Part shown: positions 6,948 through 14,907 of the stretch, in pieces | Numbering within the stretch: position 1 is the stretch's first letter | How the letters are laid out: every line of letters starts with the position of its first letter | Origin: an uncultured Flavobacteriales bacterium | GTDB taxonomy: Bacteria; Bacteroidota; Bacteroidia; Flavobacteriales; Crocinitomicaceae | NCBI GenBank assembly: GCA_946480085.1 | Contig: CAMLHZ010000029.1 | Coordinates: 1 to 18,564 of the forward strand | Direction: 5' to 3' | DNA: 18,564 nt | Notes under the pieces: model-generated | Told to the model about the DNA's origin: nothing | Database searches by the model: none | The model's input: the letters and a program-made list of their open reading frames with translations, nothing else | Made by a program: the position numbers and the translations under genes

Positions 6948-8273
6948 TCAAAACCGGAATCCAACCACACAAATATCATCTATCTGTTCCAAATCCCCTT
7001 TCCAGCTTGTGTATAAATTTTCCAGATCCAATTTCTGAGATTCGATTGACAAATGGGAAATAGATTGCAATCGTTTATTTAGCTGTCTTGTAGTGAACTT
7101 CTTACCTCTTGGCCCACCAAACAGATCAGGGTAACCATCTGTATAGAAATACATCATATCTCCCTTTTGCAAGGTAATCTCGTGCGAAGTAAATCCTGGC
7201 ATTTTTGTAGCTAAACCAACTGGCATCTTATCTTTCGGCAGTTTCGTTAATTCACCATCATGAACCAGTAAAGCATGTCCATTAGCTGAAGCATACGTGA
7301 GTTTTCCAGTGTTCTTATCCAAACACATCACTACTCCATCCATTCCATCCTGTGAAACGTTTTTAGCAGTGTTTTCAATCACTCTATTTCGAACAAAATC
7401 AAGAATTCCGTTCGGCTCAACAATGTTCTTCTCCGTAATAGCTTCATTCAAAAAACTGGTAATCAGCAAACTCATAAAAGCTCCCGGAACGCCATGTCCA
7501 GTACAATCACAAACTGCCAGGTAAAATTGATCTTCATGTTCACGTGCCCAGTAAAAATCTCCGGAGACAATATCTTTTGGTTTATAGATTACAAAATTCT
7601 GCGGTAAGTGACGATCAACAAAATCTGCAGGAGCTAAAAGCGCTTGCTGAATTCTTCTGGCATAGTGAATACTGTCTGTAATTTCTTTGTTTTTCTCAGC
7701 GAGTTTCCAAAGGGCTTTCTGTTTGATAGACTCAAAGATGTGTGTCACCAAATAAACAATAAGCACCAACCCAAAAACGCAGGTTGTGGTAAAGATCTTG
7801 TCCCAAACGGCGTGATTGTATTCATTGGGATACTTGAAACCAAATTCACCCAGAATGCCATAAGTGAGTACCACGACAATTGTTAGGACCAACCAAAGTA
7901 TCGTATTCTGACAAATTCCGAGAAGCAATAACGAGATGGTAGGAATGAGAATGAACCAAGGCAAAACTGGAGAAAAGATTCCACCCGAGAAAAAACTACA
8001 GAGCATGATTGCAACAAACATACAGTTCGCGATGTACAGATTAGCTGAAACACGAAAATTGACCTTCTCGGTTGTATACAACGCCAAATTCAACAGAAAC
8101 AACAAGGTATTACAACTCATCACAATGATTCCCGGTTGAAAACCAATCATCCAGCTCACACCAACATAAAACAACGAAAACACCGTTGTCAACTTGATGA
8201 AGTTTGCCAGAAGCTTGGTTTTATTGAAACCAGTCTCAAGCAGTAATATCGGATGTTTCTTGCCCTTTATCAT
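6948..8273 (-). CDS. Membrane SpoIIE-type PP2C serine phosphatase
   Basis: A 441-residue protein. About six membrane helices cover residues 22-180, then a short coiled linker (182-212, containing SIHYARRIQ) leads to a SpoIIE/PP2C phosphatase domain. Metal-binding motifs are present: KDIVSGDFYW (233-242, Asp239), CDCTGHGVPGAFMS (255-268, Asp256), FYTDG (376-380) and the final IDDICVVGF (431-439). It should therefore be an active Mn/Mg phosphatase, probably acting on an anti-sigma antagonist or another phosphoprotein. The membrane region is not a recognised sensor type. The start ATG overlaps the upstream flavoenzyme's TGA (ATGA, 4 nt), which indicates translational coupling. No anti-sigma factor or STAS partner is seen in the window. 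Confidence 0.9.
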   Translation of the reverse strand: MIKGKKHPILLLETGFNKTKLLANFIKLTTVFSLFYVGVSWMIGFQPGIIVMSCNTLLFLLNLALYTTEKVNFRVSANLYIANCMFVAIMLCSFFSGGIFSPVLPWFILIPTISLLLLGICQNTILWLVLTIVVVLTYGILGEFGFKYPNEYNHAVWDKIFTTTCVFGLVLIVYLVTHIFESIKQKALWKLAEKNKEITDSIHYARRIQQALLAPADFVDRHLPQNFVIYKPKDIVSGDFYWAREHEDQFYLAVCDCTGHGVPGAFMSLLITSFLNEAITEKNIVEPNGILDFVRNRVIENTAKNVSQDGMDGVVMCLDKNTGKLTYASANGHALLVHDGELTKLPKDKMPVGLATKMPGFTSHEITLQKGDMMYFYTDGYPDLFGGPRGKKFTTRQLNKRLQSISHLSIESQKLDLENLYTSWKGDLEQIDDICVVGFRF

Positions 8274-9967
8274 ATGTCAATAGGATTTTGCCATGCCAGA
8301 CCTTTCTTGTAGTTGTTTTGATCAATCTCTTTCAAGACATCAAGTACTAAAGGGCTTTCAAACGGCCACAATGCACATTTCTTTGCTGAACTTCCTGATA
8401 CTTCAAGAATGTTATTTACGGCTCTTCTCGCTGCTTCATTCGCCCCTTCCATTGTTGCCAGATCGGTATACGTTTTCACATAATCTGACGCAAGGAACAG
8501 GTTTGGAATTCCTGTATACGAGTTGGAACGAAGTGTCCAGGTATTCACCTGATTCACTAACAACGGCTCTCTATTCGCCAGCAAATAATGTTCATCATTC
8601 AAATCAATCGTTCCAGTTGGACTGTAATGAATATCAGAATCCAGATACTCAAAACGCTTCATATCGTCTGTTAGAACCGGAACTGGACCAACATTAATTT
8701 CTTGTTTCAATTGTGCCCAAACTTCCGCTTTCACTTCCTCTAACGTACAGTCGCGAGCAGCCTTTCCATTAAAGTTTCCTGGTGTTTCCCAATCGGAAAT
8801 ATCAACAGAAAGAATTCCACGAACCGTTCCGTCGTATTTACTTTTAATATCATATCCTTTCCAAAACTGAATTTGAGAAATGGATGTCAGCGCCCATGCC
8901 GAGTTCGCATAGATCGTATGTCCTTTATGCATGTCGAACTGCTGATTCAGATAGAATTGAATTCCATTCATCCATTCCACATTTGGCGCCAATGTCACCA
9001 CATTTTGTAAAGAGGAATCAGCTTTCAAAACATTGGAATTCATCAACGTTGCGGCAACTTCAACCGGAACTGCGAGTAGATAATAATCGCCTGTTACTTT
9101 CTGAACCACCTGAGAGCCGTCAACATTCCTAAAGCTTACACCATCAACCAAATCGCCATTCATCAAAATTTCGATAGCTTCTTGTCCGTGATGATAAACT
9201 GCTCCTTTCGACTCCAAATACTGTAACCAGGGACGAAGCCAAACCATAGTTGTTGGTCCGTTTAAAACACGATCAACTGCTGCTCCTTTTCTGCTTAGCA
9301 TTCCGTAGATCAACTGCAGGAAAATACTTCCAACTGTTCGTGTTGAAGCCGTTTGTGCTTTTGCTGCGACTAATGAACGTGTTAATCCTTCTACCAAAAG
9401 CGACCGATAGTCGTCACTAAAATCATCCGCACGCAAATATTCCCACCAACCGATTTGTTCGTATTCGTTTAAATAACGATCATCGCAAGAAGTCATTAAT
9501 TGCCAGATTCGAGTCGTGAAAAACTTTACCTCGGTCTTTGTAAGTTCTTTACTCACTTCCATAAATCCTTCAAAAAACTCTTCAATTGCTTCTAACCATT
9601 GTAAAGGAGTTGAAGGAATGTTCATCGGCAGAATGATCGGTTTTTGTCCCGTCTGACAAATCTCCACCGTTTCAGTAGCCACTAAATTATCGAAACAGGT
9701 TTTGCCGTTCGTTCCATACGGAATTCTCGACATGGTGTCTGTTACGTGCTTATAAAATCCAGGGAAAAAGCGAAAACCGTGTTCGCCGGGCAAGTTGTTT
9801 TGCTGACCATTTGTACTCGTTCCGGGAACAGCAATACTTCTGGCCTTTCCACCAACATAAAAAGGGTTTCTATCGAAAACTTCAACTTGAAATCCTCGTT
9901 CAATCAATTCATGGGCAGCGCTCATTCCAGCTACACCACCTCCAATAACAATTACCTTTTTGGGCAT
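8270..9967 (-). CDS. FAD-dependent oxidoreductase, squalene/carotenoid-dehydrogenase-like
   Basis: A 565-residue flavoprotein with an N-terminal GGGVAG motif (9-14), Asp32 at the end of beta-2, GGKARS (39-44) and a second signature GEHGFRFFPGFY (61-72). The C-terminal segment ASDYVKTYTDLATMEGANEA is the usual FAD-closing motif. Proteins with the GEHGFRFFPGF motif are commonly annotated as hydroxysqualene dehydroxylase-like or carotenoid-desaturase-like; the true substrate here is unknown, since no squalene or carotenoid synthase gene is present nearby. It has no signal peptide. Its stop overlaps the phosphatase start. A good promoter lies about 105 nt upstream, so the two genes probably form a two-gene operon. 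Confidence 0.85.
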   Translation of the reverse strand: MPKKVIVIGGGVAGMSAAHELIERGFQVEVFDRNPFYVGGKARSIAVPGTSTNGQQNNLPGEHGFRFFPGFYKHVTDTMSRIPYGTNGKTCFDNLVATETVEICQTGQKPIILPMNIPSTPLQWLEAIEEFFEGFMEVSKELTKTEVKFFTTRIWQLMTSCDDRYLNEYEQIGWWEYLRADDFSDDYRSLLVEGLTRSLVAAKAQTASTRTVGSIFLQLIYGMLSRKGAAVDRVLNGPTTMVWLRPWLQYLESKGAVYHHGQEAIEILMNGDLVDGVSFRNVDGSQVVQKVTGDYYLLAVPVEVAATLMNSNVLKADSSLQNVVTLAPNVEWMNGIQFYLNQQFDMHKGHTIYANSAWALTSISQIQFWKGYDIKSKYDGTVRGILSVDISDWETPGNFNGKAARDCTLEEVKAEVWAQLKQEINVGPVPVLTDDMKRFEYLDSDIHYSPTGTIDLNDEHYLLANREPLLVNQVNTWTLRSNSYTGIPNLFLASDYVKTYTDLATMEGANEAARRAVNNILEVSGSSAKKCALWPFESPLVLDVLKEIDQNNYKKGLAWQNPIDI

Positions 9968-10069
9968 AGTAATCCTAGTAGTTTAGATAAACAAAATCAA
10001 TTGAAAACGAACGTGGACTTCGTGAATATGGTTTATAAAATGCTTAACGCAAAACAGTATGTAATAAGA

Positions 10070-10099
10070 CAAAAATAACCGTTTGAAGAAACTATCAAA
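10070..10099 (-). promoter_or_regulatory. Predicted Bacteroidota-type promoter for the flavoenzyme-phosphatase pair
   Basis: Reading on the minus strand, TTTG (10099-10096) is followed after 18 nt by TATTTTTG (10077-10070), which fits the Bacteroidota primary-sigma pattern TTTG / TAnnTTTG. Transcription would start near 10063, giving a leader of about 95 nt before the ATG at 9967. It is a motif match only, with no experimental support. Confidence 0.5.
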
Positions 10100-10317
10100 A
10101 TGAATTCGCGTCAATTTTGTGTGAATTGTGAGCTTCGATTTTCAATCGGTTGAAATCTAGATTTTTAAGGTGGAAATAATTTTGAACATCAGGAGATTTC
10201 GTATAGACCAACCGAGTATTACTTGTATTTCGGGAAGATTGATTTCGGGAAAATTCGTGATTTTACGAATTTATTAAATCATGAAATCATCTAGTTTTTT
10301 GTCATGGGAAACGAAGC
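10100..10317. other. Intergenic region with short direct and inverted repeats
   Basis: This lies between the promoter above and the stop of the HEYGH gene. A 13-bp direct repeat with one mismatch (TTTCGGGAAGATT at 10228-10240, TTTCGGGAAAATT at 10243-10255) is followed by a perfect 8-bp inverted repeat, AAATTCGT (10251-10258) with ACGAATTT (10265-10272), loop 6 nt. The hairpin could sit at the 3' end of the HEYGH message, but no T-run follows on the minus strand. No gene is seen here. Confidence 0.4.
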
Positions 10318-11274
10318 TTACTTCAACTCAAAACCCTGTTCTTTAGCTTGAGCTTTATTGTATCTTCTTGAATTGTAAACTCCCACAAAAAATGGACTTG
10401 GAAAAGCAATCCATGAGAAATAATCAAGGAACGTTGGTCGCACGATTAGCGAATTTAGCTGTTGAATGTGTGTTGGATTATTAAAATCTATACTTTGCAA
10501 CGTATCTCCTCGATAACGAAAAGGCTCTCCAATTGTATCCGGAAAAGGATTGAATCTATAGTTCCAACCAATCGTATCTGTATAGTTTCCATTCTCCTCA
10601 AAATTTGGGAAATACTGATGAAAATACAAACATGCTTCGGCATTACAGCTCACTTCCACCGGATGTTTATCGTGATCTCCTTTACTCATAATTGCTGGTA
10701 AACCAACACGAATCAGATACGCCCAGCCCATTCGCTGACTTTGCAAATAATGTCCGTATTCGTGTTGATACAACTTATTGAATGGTGTTGCTTTGATTCT
10801 TTCATCGGCAAGAATATAGGACCCAAGTGAAACTCCGGGCCAATTCACATTCATGTTAAGTACGGTGCTTCCCAATTCGTATTCAACCGAGTTCACCCGT
10901 TTCGTATAGGTGTTATAAAACTGTGCGGTCATAAATCCACCAAGAGTCTGAGGTGTTTCGTACAAAAATCTTGAAAACAATTCACCCGTTTTTCGTGTAA
11001 AGGTTTTGTTTGAATCTGTAATGAAAAGTCCACCCCAAATCTTTACATCCTGTTTTGCTTTTCGTCCAGCCAACTCATTTGCACATTTCCAGCGCTGACC
11101 TTTTCCTGTACACAATCCCGTAAACCAACCGATAACATAAGAATCCACGATAAAAAATTCAGGTTTACGAACATTTTCCGTTCCTGCAAACGAAAAATTA
11201 CCCATCGAAGAAAATCCAATGAGTAACCAAAGGCGTAACTCAAACAGAAAAAACTTCTTCGATATTCTTATCAT
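10318..11274 (-). CDS. Secreted hypothetical protein with HEYGH zinc-peptidase-like motif
   Basis: A 318-residue protein from the ATG at 11274; the frame extends to a TTG at 11292, but the ATG gives a cleaner signal peptide (hydrophobic stretch ending in SFA before GTENV, cleavage near residue 30). The motif HEYGHYLQSQRMG (171-183) is an HExxH zinc-binding site, and Glu213 in HPVEVSCNAEA (204-214) is a candidate third ligand. Similar HEYGHYLQ segments occur in the C-terminal parts of Bacteroidota RHS-like proteins. Whether it is an active peptidase is not known. Several cysteines suggest an exported, possibly disulfide-bonded protein. It is divergent from the DUF1365 gene with 51 nt between starts. 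I recognise no named family. Confidence 0.7.
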   Translation of the reverse strand: MIRISKKFFLFELRLWLLIGFSSMGNFSFAGTENVRKPEFFIVDSYVIGWFTGLCTGKGQRWKCANELAGRKAKQDVKIWGGLFITDSNKTFTRKTGELFSRFLYETPQTLGGFMTAQFYNTYTKRVNSVEYELGSTVLNMNVNWPGVSLGSYILADERIKATPFNKLYQHEYGHYLQSQRMGWAYLIRVGLPAIMSKGDHDKHPVEVSCNAEACLYFHQYFPNFEENGNYTDTIGWNYRFNPFPDTIGEPFRYRGDTLQSIDFNNPTHIQQLNSLIVRPTFLDYFSWIAFPSPFFVGVYNSRRYNKAQAKEQGFELK

Positions 11275-11325
11275 TATAAGGCTTGCTTTCAATAAAATTA
11301 CAATCTTTAGCGATTAGAACATAAA

Positions 11326-12117
11326 ATGAATTCAGTACTGTACAGATCTAAGGTGATGCATCATCGGTTTAAGCCGAAGAAACATAGGTTCTCATACAAT
11401 GTTTTCTATTTCTACATCGACTTAGACGAAGTTAACGAATTGGTGAAAAACCATTGGTTGATTTCAAGAAATAAATGGAATTTATTCAGCTTCAGAGAAA
11501 AGGAACATTTAGAACTTCCAATTGGCAATCCGGATAAAACAAAATCCACCAGGGATCATATCATTTCTTATTTGAAAGAAAATGGTGCGAGTTATCCTAT
11601 TGGAAAAATCATGCTTTTGACAGGTTTCAATACACTGGGATACAATTTTAATCCAGTTTCGTTTTACTATATCTACAACGAAAATGGAATGCTGAAAAAT
11701 GTGCTGGTCGAAGTAACGAATACGTATCACGAAATGAAACCGTATCTGCTTGGTGAAGAGGACTTCAATGGAAAATTCTATGACCAACGTGTTACAAAGT
11801 ATTTCTATGTTTCACCTTTCATTTCACATGATGCCGATTTCCATTTCAAAATTCATGAACCTGGTGATGAATTGGTGATAGGAATTGATGATTTTGAAAA
11901 GGATGAAAAGATATTCATCAGTACATTGATGGGAAAAAAGAAAGCGATTACAAATGCACGTCTTTTTTTCTACAGCTTACGGTTTCCGCTTATACCAGTG
12001 AAAATCATTACGTTGATTCATTGGCAGGCGATGCTGCTTTATTTCAAGAAGATAAAATTTTACAGAAAAAACGAATTTCAAGATCTACAACGCGATGTTT
12101 ATCGTAAGAGACAATAG
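11326..12117 (+). CDS. DUF1365 family protein
   Basis: A 263-residue protein with the DUF1365 opening (LYRSKVMHHRFKPKKHRFSY, residues 5-24, then DLDEV at 32-36) and the core motifs FNPVSFYY (108-115) and EVTNTYHE (129-136), full length for the family. A C-terminal hydrophobic stretch (about residues 210-245) suggests membrane association. The biochemical function is not settled. DUF1365 genes are almost always next to a COG2907 flavoprotein and a CFA-like methyltransferase, and members of such operons in alphaproteobacteria are linked to furan fatty acid formation. Here the CFA-like gene follows by 110 nt, while the flavoprotein is 4.8 kb upstream on the same strand. The family call is firm; the role is inference from context. 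Confidence 0.9.
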   Translation: MNSVLYRSKVMHHRFKPKKHRFSYNVFYFYIDLDEVNELVKNHWLISRNKWNLFSFREKEHLELPIGNPDKTKSTRDHIISYLKENGASYPIGKIMLLTGFNTLGYNFNPVSFYYIYNENGMLKNVLVEVTNTYHEMKPYLLGEEDFNGKFYDQRVTKYFYVSPFISHDADFHFKIHEPGDELVIGIDDFEKDEKIFISTLMGKKKAITNARLFFYSLRFPLIPVKIITLIHWQAMLLYFKKIKFYRKNEFQDLQRDVYRKRQ

Positions 12118-12227
12118 ACTAAAGACGACAGACAAAAGACTTTTGTTTTTGACTTACTAAGGTTATCGAGTCCCGTTCCATACATCCGGAATCGGGAAGA
12201 TGCTGAAGTCTTAAAATCAAGAAAAAA
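12118..12227. repeat. Composite intergenic repeat between DUF1365 and CFA-like genes
   Basis: Positions 12116-12140 contain degenerate AGAC/AAAGAC words, and CAAAAGACTTTTG (12134-12146) is a 13-bp palindrome. GGTTATCGAG (12161-12170) is the exact reverse complement of the right arm of the hairpin at 3047-3056. Directly after it, 12171-12197 form a second hairpin, TCCCG-TTCC with GGAA-T-CGGGA around ATACATCC, with one bulge. The arrangement looks like one dispersed palindrome lying inside or next to another. Confidence 0.6.
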
Positions 12228-13454
12228 ATGAGTGATAAAACGACATTCTACGAAAAGCAAATATTGAAGTTATTGACGGCAATGCCATTGGGCCGAATGA
12301 ACCTAACACTTCCGTCTGGTAAAACATTGGAGATTGGAAACGGTGAAGGTGGCGTTACTGCGAATGCGACTATCAACAACCCTAATTTTTTCAAACGTTG
12401 TGTTCTTTATGGAGATATCGGTTTTGGAGAAGGATACGTTGCCGGAGAGTGGGATACGGACAGCATCACGAACGTGATTTCATGGTTTATTCTGAATGTG
12501 GAACACGCTCCAACAGTTTCCGGGAGCTCAGTAAAATCATTCGTTTTAAACTTATTGAAGTTTTACAATCGACTTTTTCATAACAAACGTGCCAATAGCA
12601 TCACAGGTTCAAAAAAGAACATTTCAGAACATTACGATTTGAACAATGACTTTTTTGCGCTTTGGTTAGACCCAACAATGACTTATTCTTCTGCTTATTT
12701 CAAAGAGGAGAATTATTCGTTAGAACAGGCACAAAAAGCGAAATATCATCGTTTGTGCGAGCAGTTGTTTTTGAATGAAAATGACCATGTTCTTGAAATC
12801 GGATCTGGCTGGGGAGGAAATGCAATCTACATGGCTTCGAATTTTGGCTGTAAAGTAACTTCTATCACCATTTCCGAAGAACAGCACAAAGAAGCTACAC
12901 TTCGAGTGAAGAACGCGGGCTTAGATCATTTGGTTAAAATTGAATTGCAGGATTACAGAAAAGTTGAGGGTCAATTCGACAAAATTGTTTCTGTAGAAAT
13001 GTTAGAGGCTGTTGGCGCTGAGTTCTTAGAACCATATTTCAAACAGTGTCAAAAACTACTGAAACCAAAAGGAATTCTCGCTTTACAGGTTATTACCTGT
13101 CCGGATTCCCGTTTCGAAGATTTGAAAAATGGTGTTGATTGGATTCAGAAACATATTTTCCCGGGATCATTGCTGCCTTCAATTGGTGAAATGAACAGAA
13201 TCATCAACGAAGTAAGTGATCTAACCTTGGTTGACGTAAAAGACCTTGGTTTACATTATGCCAGAACATTGAACACTTGGTTCGTAAATTTCAACGAAAA
13301 AGCGCAAGAAGTAAAAGCACTTGGCTTCAACGATACGTTTATCAGAAAATGGAATTACTATTTGAATTATTGCGAAGCTGCTTTCGAAATGAGAAACATC
13401 AATGTAATGCAGCTGGTTTATACACGACCGAATAATACGAACAGACTTCGTTAG
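12228..13454 (+). CDS. CFA-synthase-like phospholipid acyl methyltransferase with altered bicarbonate site
   Basis: A 408-residue protein, full length for the cyclopropane fatty acid synthase family: N-terminal lipid-facing domain (about 1-125), then EHYDLNNDFF (134-143), SAM motif I VLEIGSGWGG (188-197) and a conserved C-terminus (YYLNYCEAAF, 377-386). Aligned by eye with E. coli Cfa, the bicarbonate-site residues are: C139 to Ser155, E239 kept as Glu260, H266 to Gln287, I268 kept as Ile289 and Y317 kept as Tyr344. Losing the Cys and the His fits an enzyme that transfers a methyl to an unsaturated chain without cyclopropane closure (as UfaM-like enzymes do), although a standard Cfa cannot be excluded. 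It acts on membrane phospholipids from the cytoplasmic side. It shares no obvious close similarity with the methyltransferase at 3074. Confidence 0.88.
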   Translation: MSDKTTFYEKQILKLLTAMPLGRMNLTLPSGKTLEIGNGEGGVTANATINNPNFFKRCVLYGDIGFGEGYVAGEWDTDSITNVISWFILNVEHAPTVSGSSVKSFVLNLLKFYNRLFHNKRANSITGSKKNISEHYDLNNDFFALWLDPTMTYSSAYFKEENYSLEQAQKAKYHRLCEQLFLNENDHVLEIGSGWGGNAIYMASNFGCKVTSITISEEQHKEATLRVKNAGLDHLVKIELQDYRKVEGQFDKIVSVEMLEAVGAEFLEPYFKQCQKLLKPKGILALQVITCPDSRFEDLKNGVDWIQKHIFPGSLLPSIGEMNRIINEVSDLTLVDVKDLGLHYARTLNTWFVNFNEKAQEVKALGFNDTFIRKWNYYLNYCEAAFEMRNINVMQLVYTRPNNTNRLR

Positions 13455-13468
13455 AGGAAAGATTCAGA

Positions 13469-13494
13469 GAGGAAAGAGGAAACTAACTTTCCTC
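13469..13494. terminator. Inverted repeat between convergent genes
   Basis: GAGGAAAG (13469-13476) pairs with CTTTCCTC (13487-13494) over a 10-nt loop; a further direct copy of GAGGAAAG is at 13454-13461. The right arm lies in the last codons of the transporter gene, whose TAG is at 13483-13485. It sits where two converging transcripts end and could stop either, but neither side has a clear T-run. Confidence 0.4.
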
Positions 13495-14844
13495 CTTTGG
13501 CATTTGGCTTTCCATACTTTCTTTAAACCTTAAAAAGTAAAGTCCTGCGGAAACACAAAGCGAAAAACCCAGTAATCCTGTCAAACGGATTCCGAAGTCG
13601 TTACCAACATCTTTACCATAGGTTAAAAGCATGGAGAAAATTCCAATTCCGGCTGTTTGTGCAAGTTTCACAAAGAAATATCTTACCGCAAAGAACATGG
13701 CTTCTTTGTTCACTTTACTGCTCTTCGAATCGTAGTCGATAATATTTGCCAAAAGTGCAGTTGGAAGAATATTAAGTGTCGCCATTGGAATGGACGCCAA
13801 GGCAATTACCGCATAAATCTGAATTACAGGTGAAATATCTACTTTGCCAAGGAAATAAACTCCCAAAAACACGATTCCAAGGAGAACAAGCGAAATGGAG
13901 ATCAAAGGTTTAAATCCAAACTTCCTGCTCATTGGCTGCATTAATGGATAAAATAAGAACGATGCACCAACCAAAACCATCATGAGTTTATTTCCCATTT
14001 CTTCTTGTAATGGCAACAGAATCGTCACAAAATAGAGCAAGCCTGCTTGTATCACAGCTACGGATAAATTGAATGCGAAATCGGCTAAAAGATAAAATCT
14101 GAAGTTGGCATTTCTCAACGTTTGCTTCAAAGCAGGAATCAATTTTACAGTTGCCGGTTCACCGGAACACCATTCTCTTTCTTTGATGGAAAATACAGGA
14201 ATAATTAAAAAAACCAGCGCTACACAACAGAAAATGGCAATAGTGATCTGCAATGCTGTTGTAGTTGAATATCCTTTTCCCTCAAAATAGTTAGCCAGAT
14301 TAAACGTGTTAGATGCAAATGCAATTCCAAGAACATAACCAACGCTCTGCCAGGTAGAAAGTTTTACTTTTTCCTTTGTGTCTTTTGCCAGTTCAGGCAA
14401 CATCGCCAAATAAGGAATCATGTAGGTTGTTGCGGAAACGTAAAAAAGAATAAGTGTAATTGTTAACCAAGCGGCATTCAAACCACTTTCTCCGGCTGTT
14501 AATGGAACAAACACCAAAAAGCAGAACAATGCTGCAGGAATAGAAGCTATTCTCATGAATGGAATTCGCCGTCCACTCTTTCCTTCGTTTTGATCACTCT
14601 TTTGAGCAATGAATGGATCAAAAATGGCGTCAATCAATCGGCCGCCACTGGTAATTAACGTAATTAAGGTAATTGAACCCAACAGTGCACCCTGAAAAAC
14701 ATATGTTGGCATTCCACTTTCTTTTGTAGGAACAAAAAAATAAATGATAATTACCGAAATCATATTAATAAGCATACTACAACCTACAATTCCGCAGGAA
14801 TAGGCAAATATGATTTTAGAAGGAAGAGAAGTAGCTTTCAACAT
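13483..14844 (-). CDS. GPH/MelB-type major facilitator transporter
   Basis: A 453-residue MFS transporter with about 12 membrane helices, starting at ATG 14844; an upstream TTG (14871) is less likely. The motif GRLIDAIFDPFIAQKSDQ (about 68-85) followed by GRRIP matches the glycoside-pentoside-hexuronide:cation symporter family (MelB), whose aspartates in helix II couple cation and substrate. Sugar-transport context is absent. MelB-like genes recur beside COG2907, DUF1365 and CFA genes, including in the Rhodobacter singlet-oxygen regulon as I recall it, so a lipid or lysolipid substrate is possible. MFSD2A, a lysophospholipid carrier, belongs to a related group (established knowledge). The gene is convergent with the CFA-like gene. 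Confidence 0.85.
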   Translation of the reverse strand: MLKATSLPSKIIFAYSCGIVGCSMLINMISVIIIYFFVPTKESGMPTYVFQGALLGSITLITLITSGGRLIDAIFDPFIAQKSDQNEGKSGRRIPFMRIASIPAALFCFLVFVPLTAGESGLNAAWLTITLILFYVSATTYMIPYLAMLPELAKDTKEKVKLSTWQSVGYVLGIAFASNTFNLANYFEGKGYSTTTALQITIAIFCCVALVFLIIPVFSIKEREWCSGEPATVKLIPALKQTLRNANFRFYLLADFAFNLSVAVIQAGLLYFVTILLPLQEEMGNKLMMVLVGASFLFYPLMQPMSRKFGFKPLISISLVLLGIVFLGVYFLGKVDISPVIQIYAVIALASIPMATLNILPTALLANIIDYDSKSSKVNKEAMFFAVRYFFVKLAQTAGIGIFSMLLTYGKDVGNDFGIRLTGLLGFSLCVSAGLYFLRFKESMESQMPKEES

Positions 14845-14907
14845 GGGTTCGATTAACAGATTACAAAGCAAGTAAATAATCTTACATTTCTCCCTTTTTA
14901 TTTTGAG

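Noticed and set aside
8293..8697. Plus-strand 134-codon frame opposite the flavoenzyme
   Set aside because: It lies wholly inside a well-supported minus-strand gene and has no recognisable protein features.
8270..9967. Calling the FAD enzyme a hydroxysqualene dehydroxylase (hpnE) or carotenoid desaturase by name
   Set aside because: The motif fits the broad family, but no squalene, hopanoid or carotenoid genes are nearby to fix the substrate.
10251..10272. 8-bp hairpin as terminator of the HEYGH gene
   Set aside because: No T-run follows it on the minus strand; kept only as an inverted repeat.
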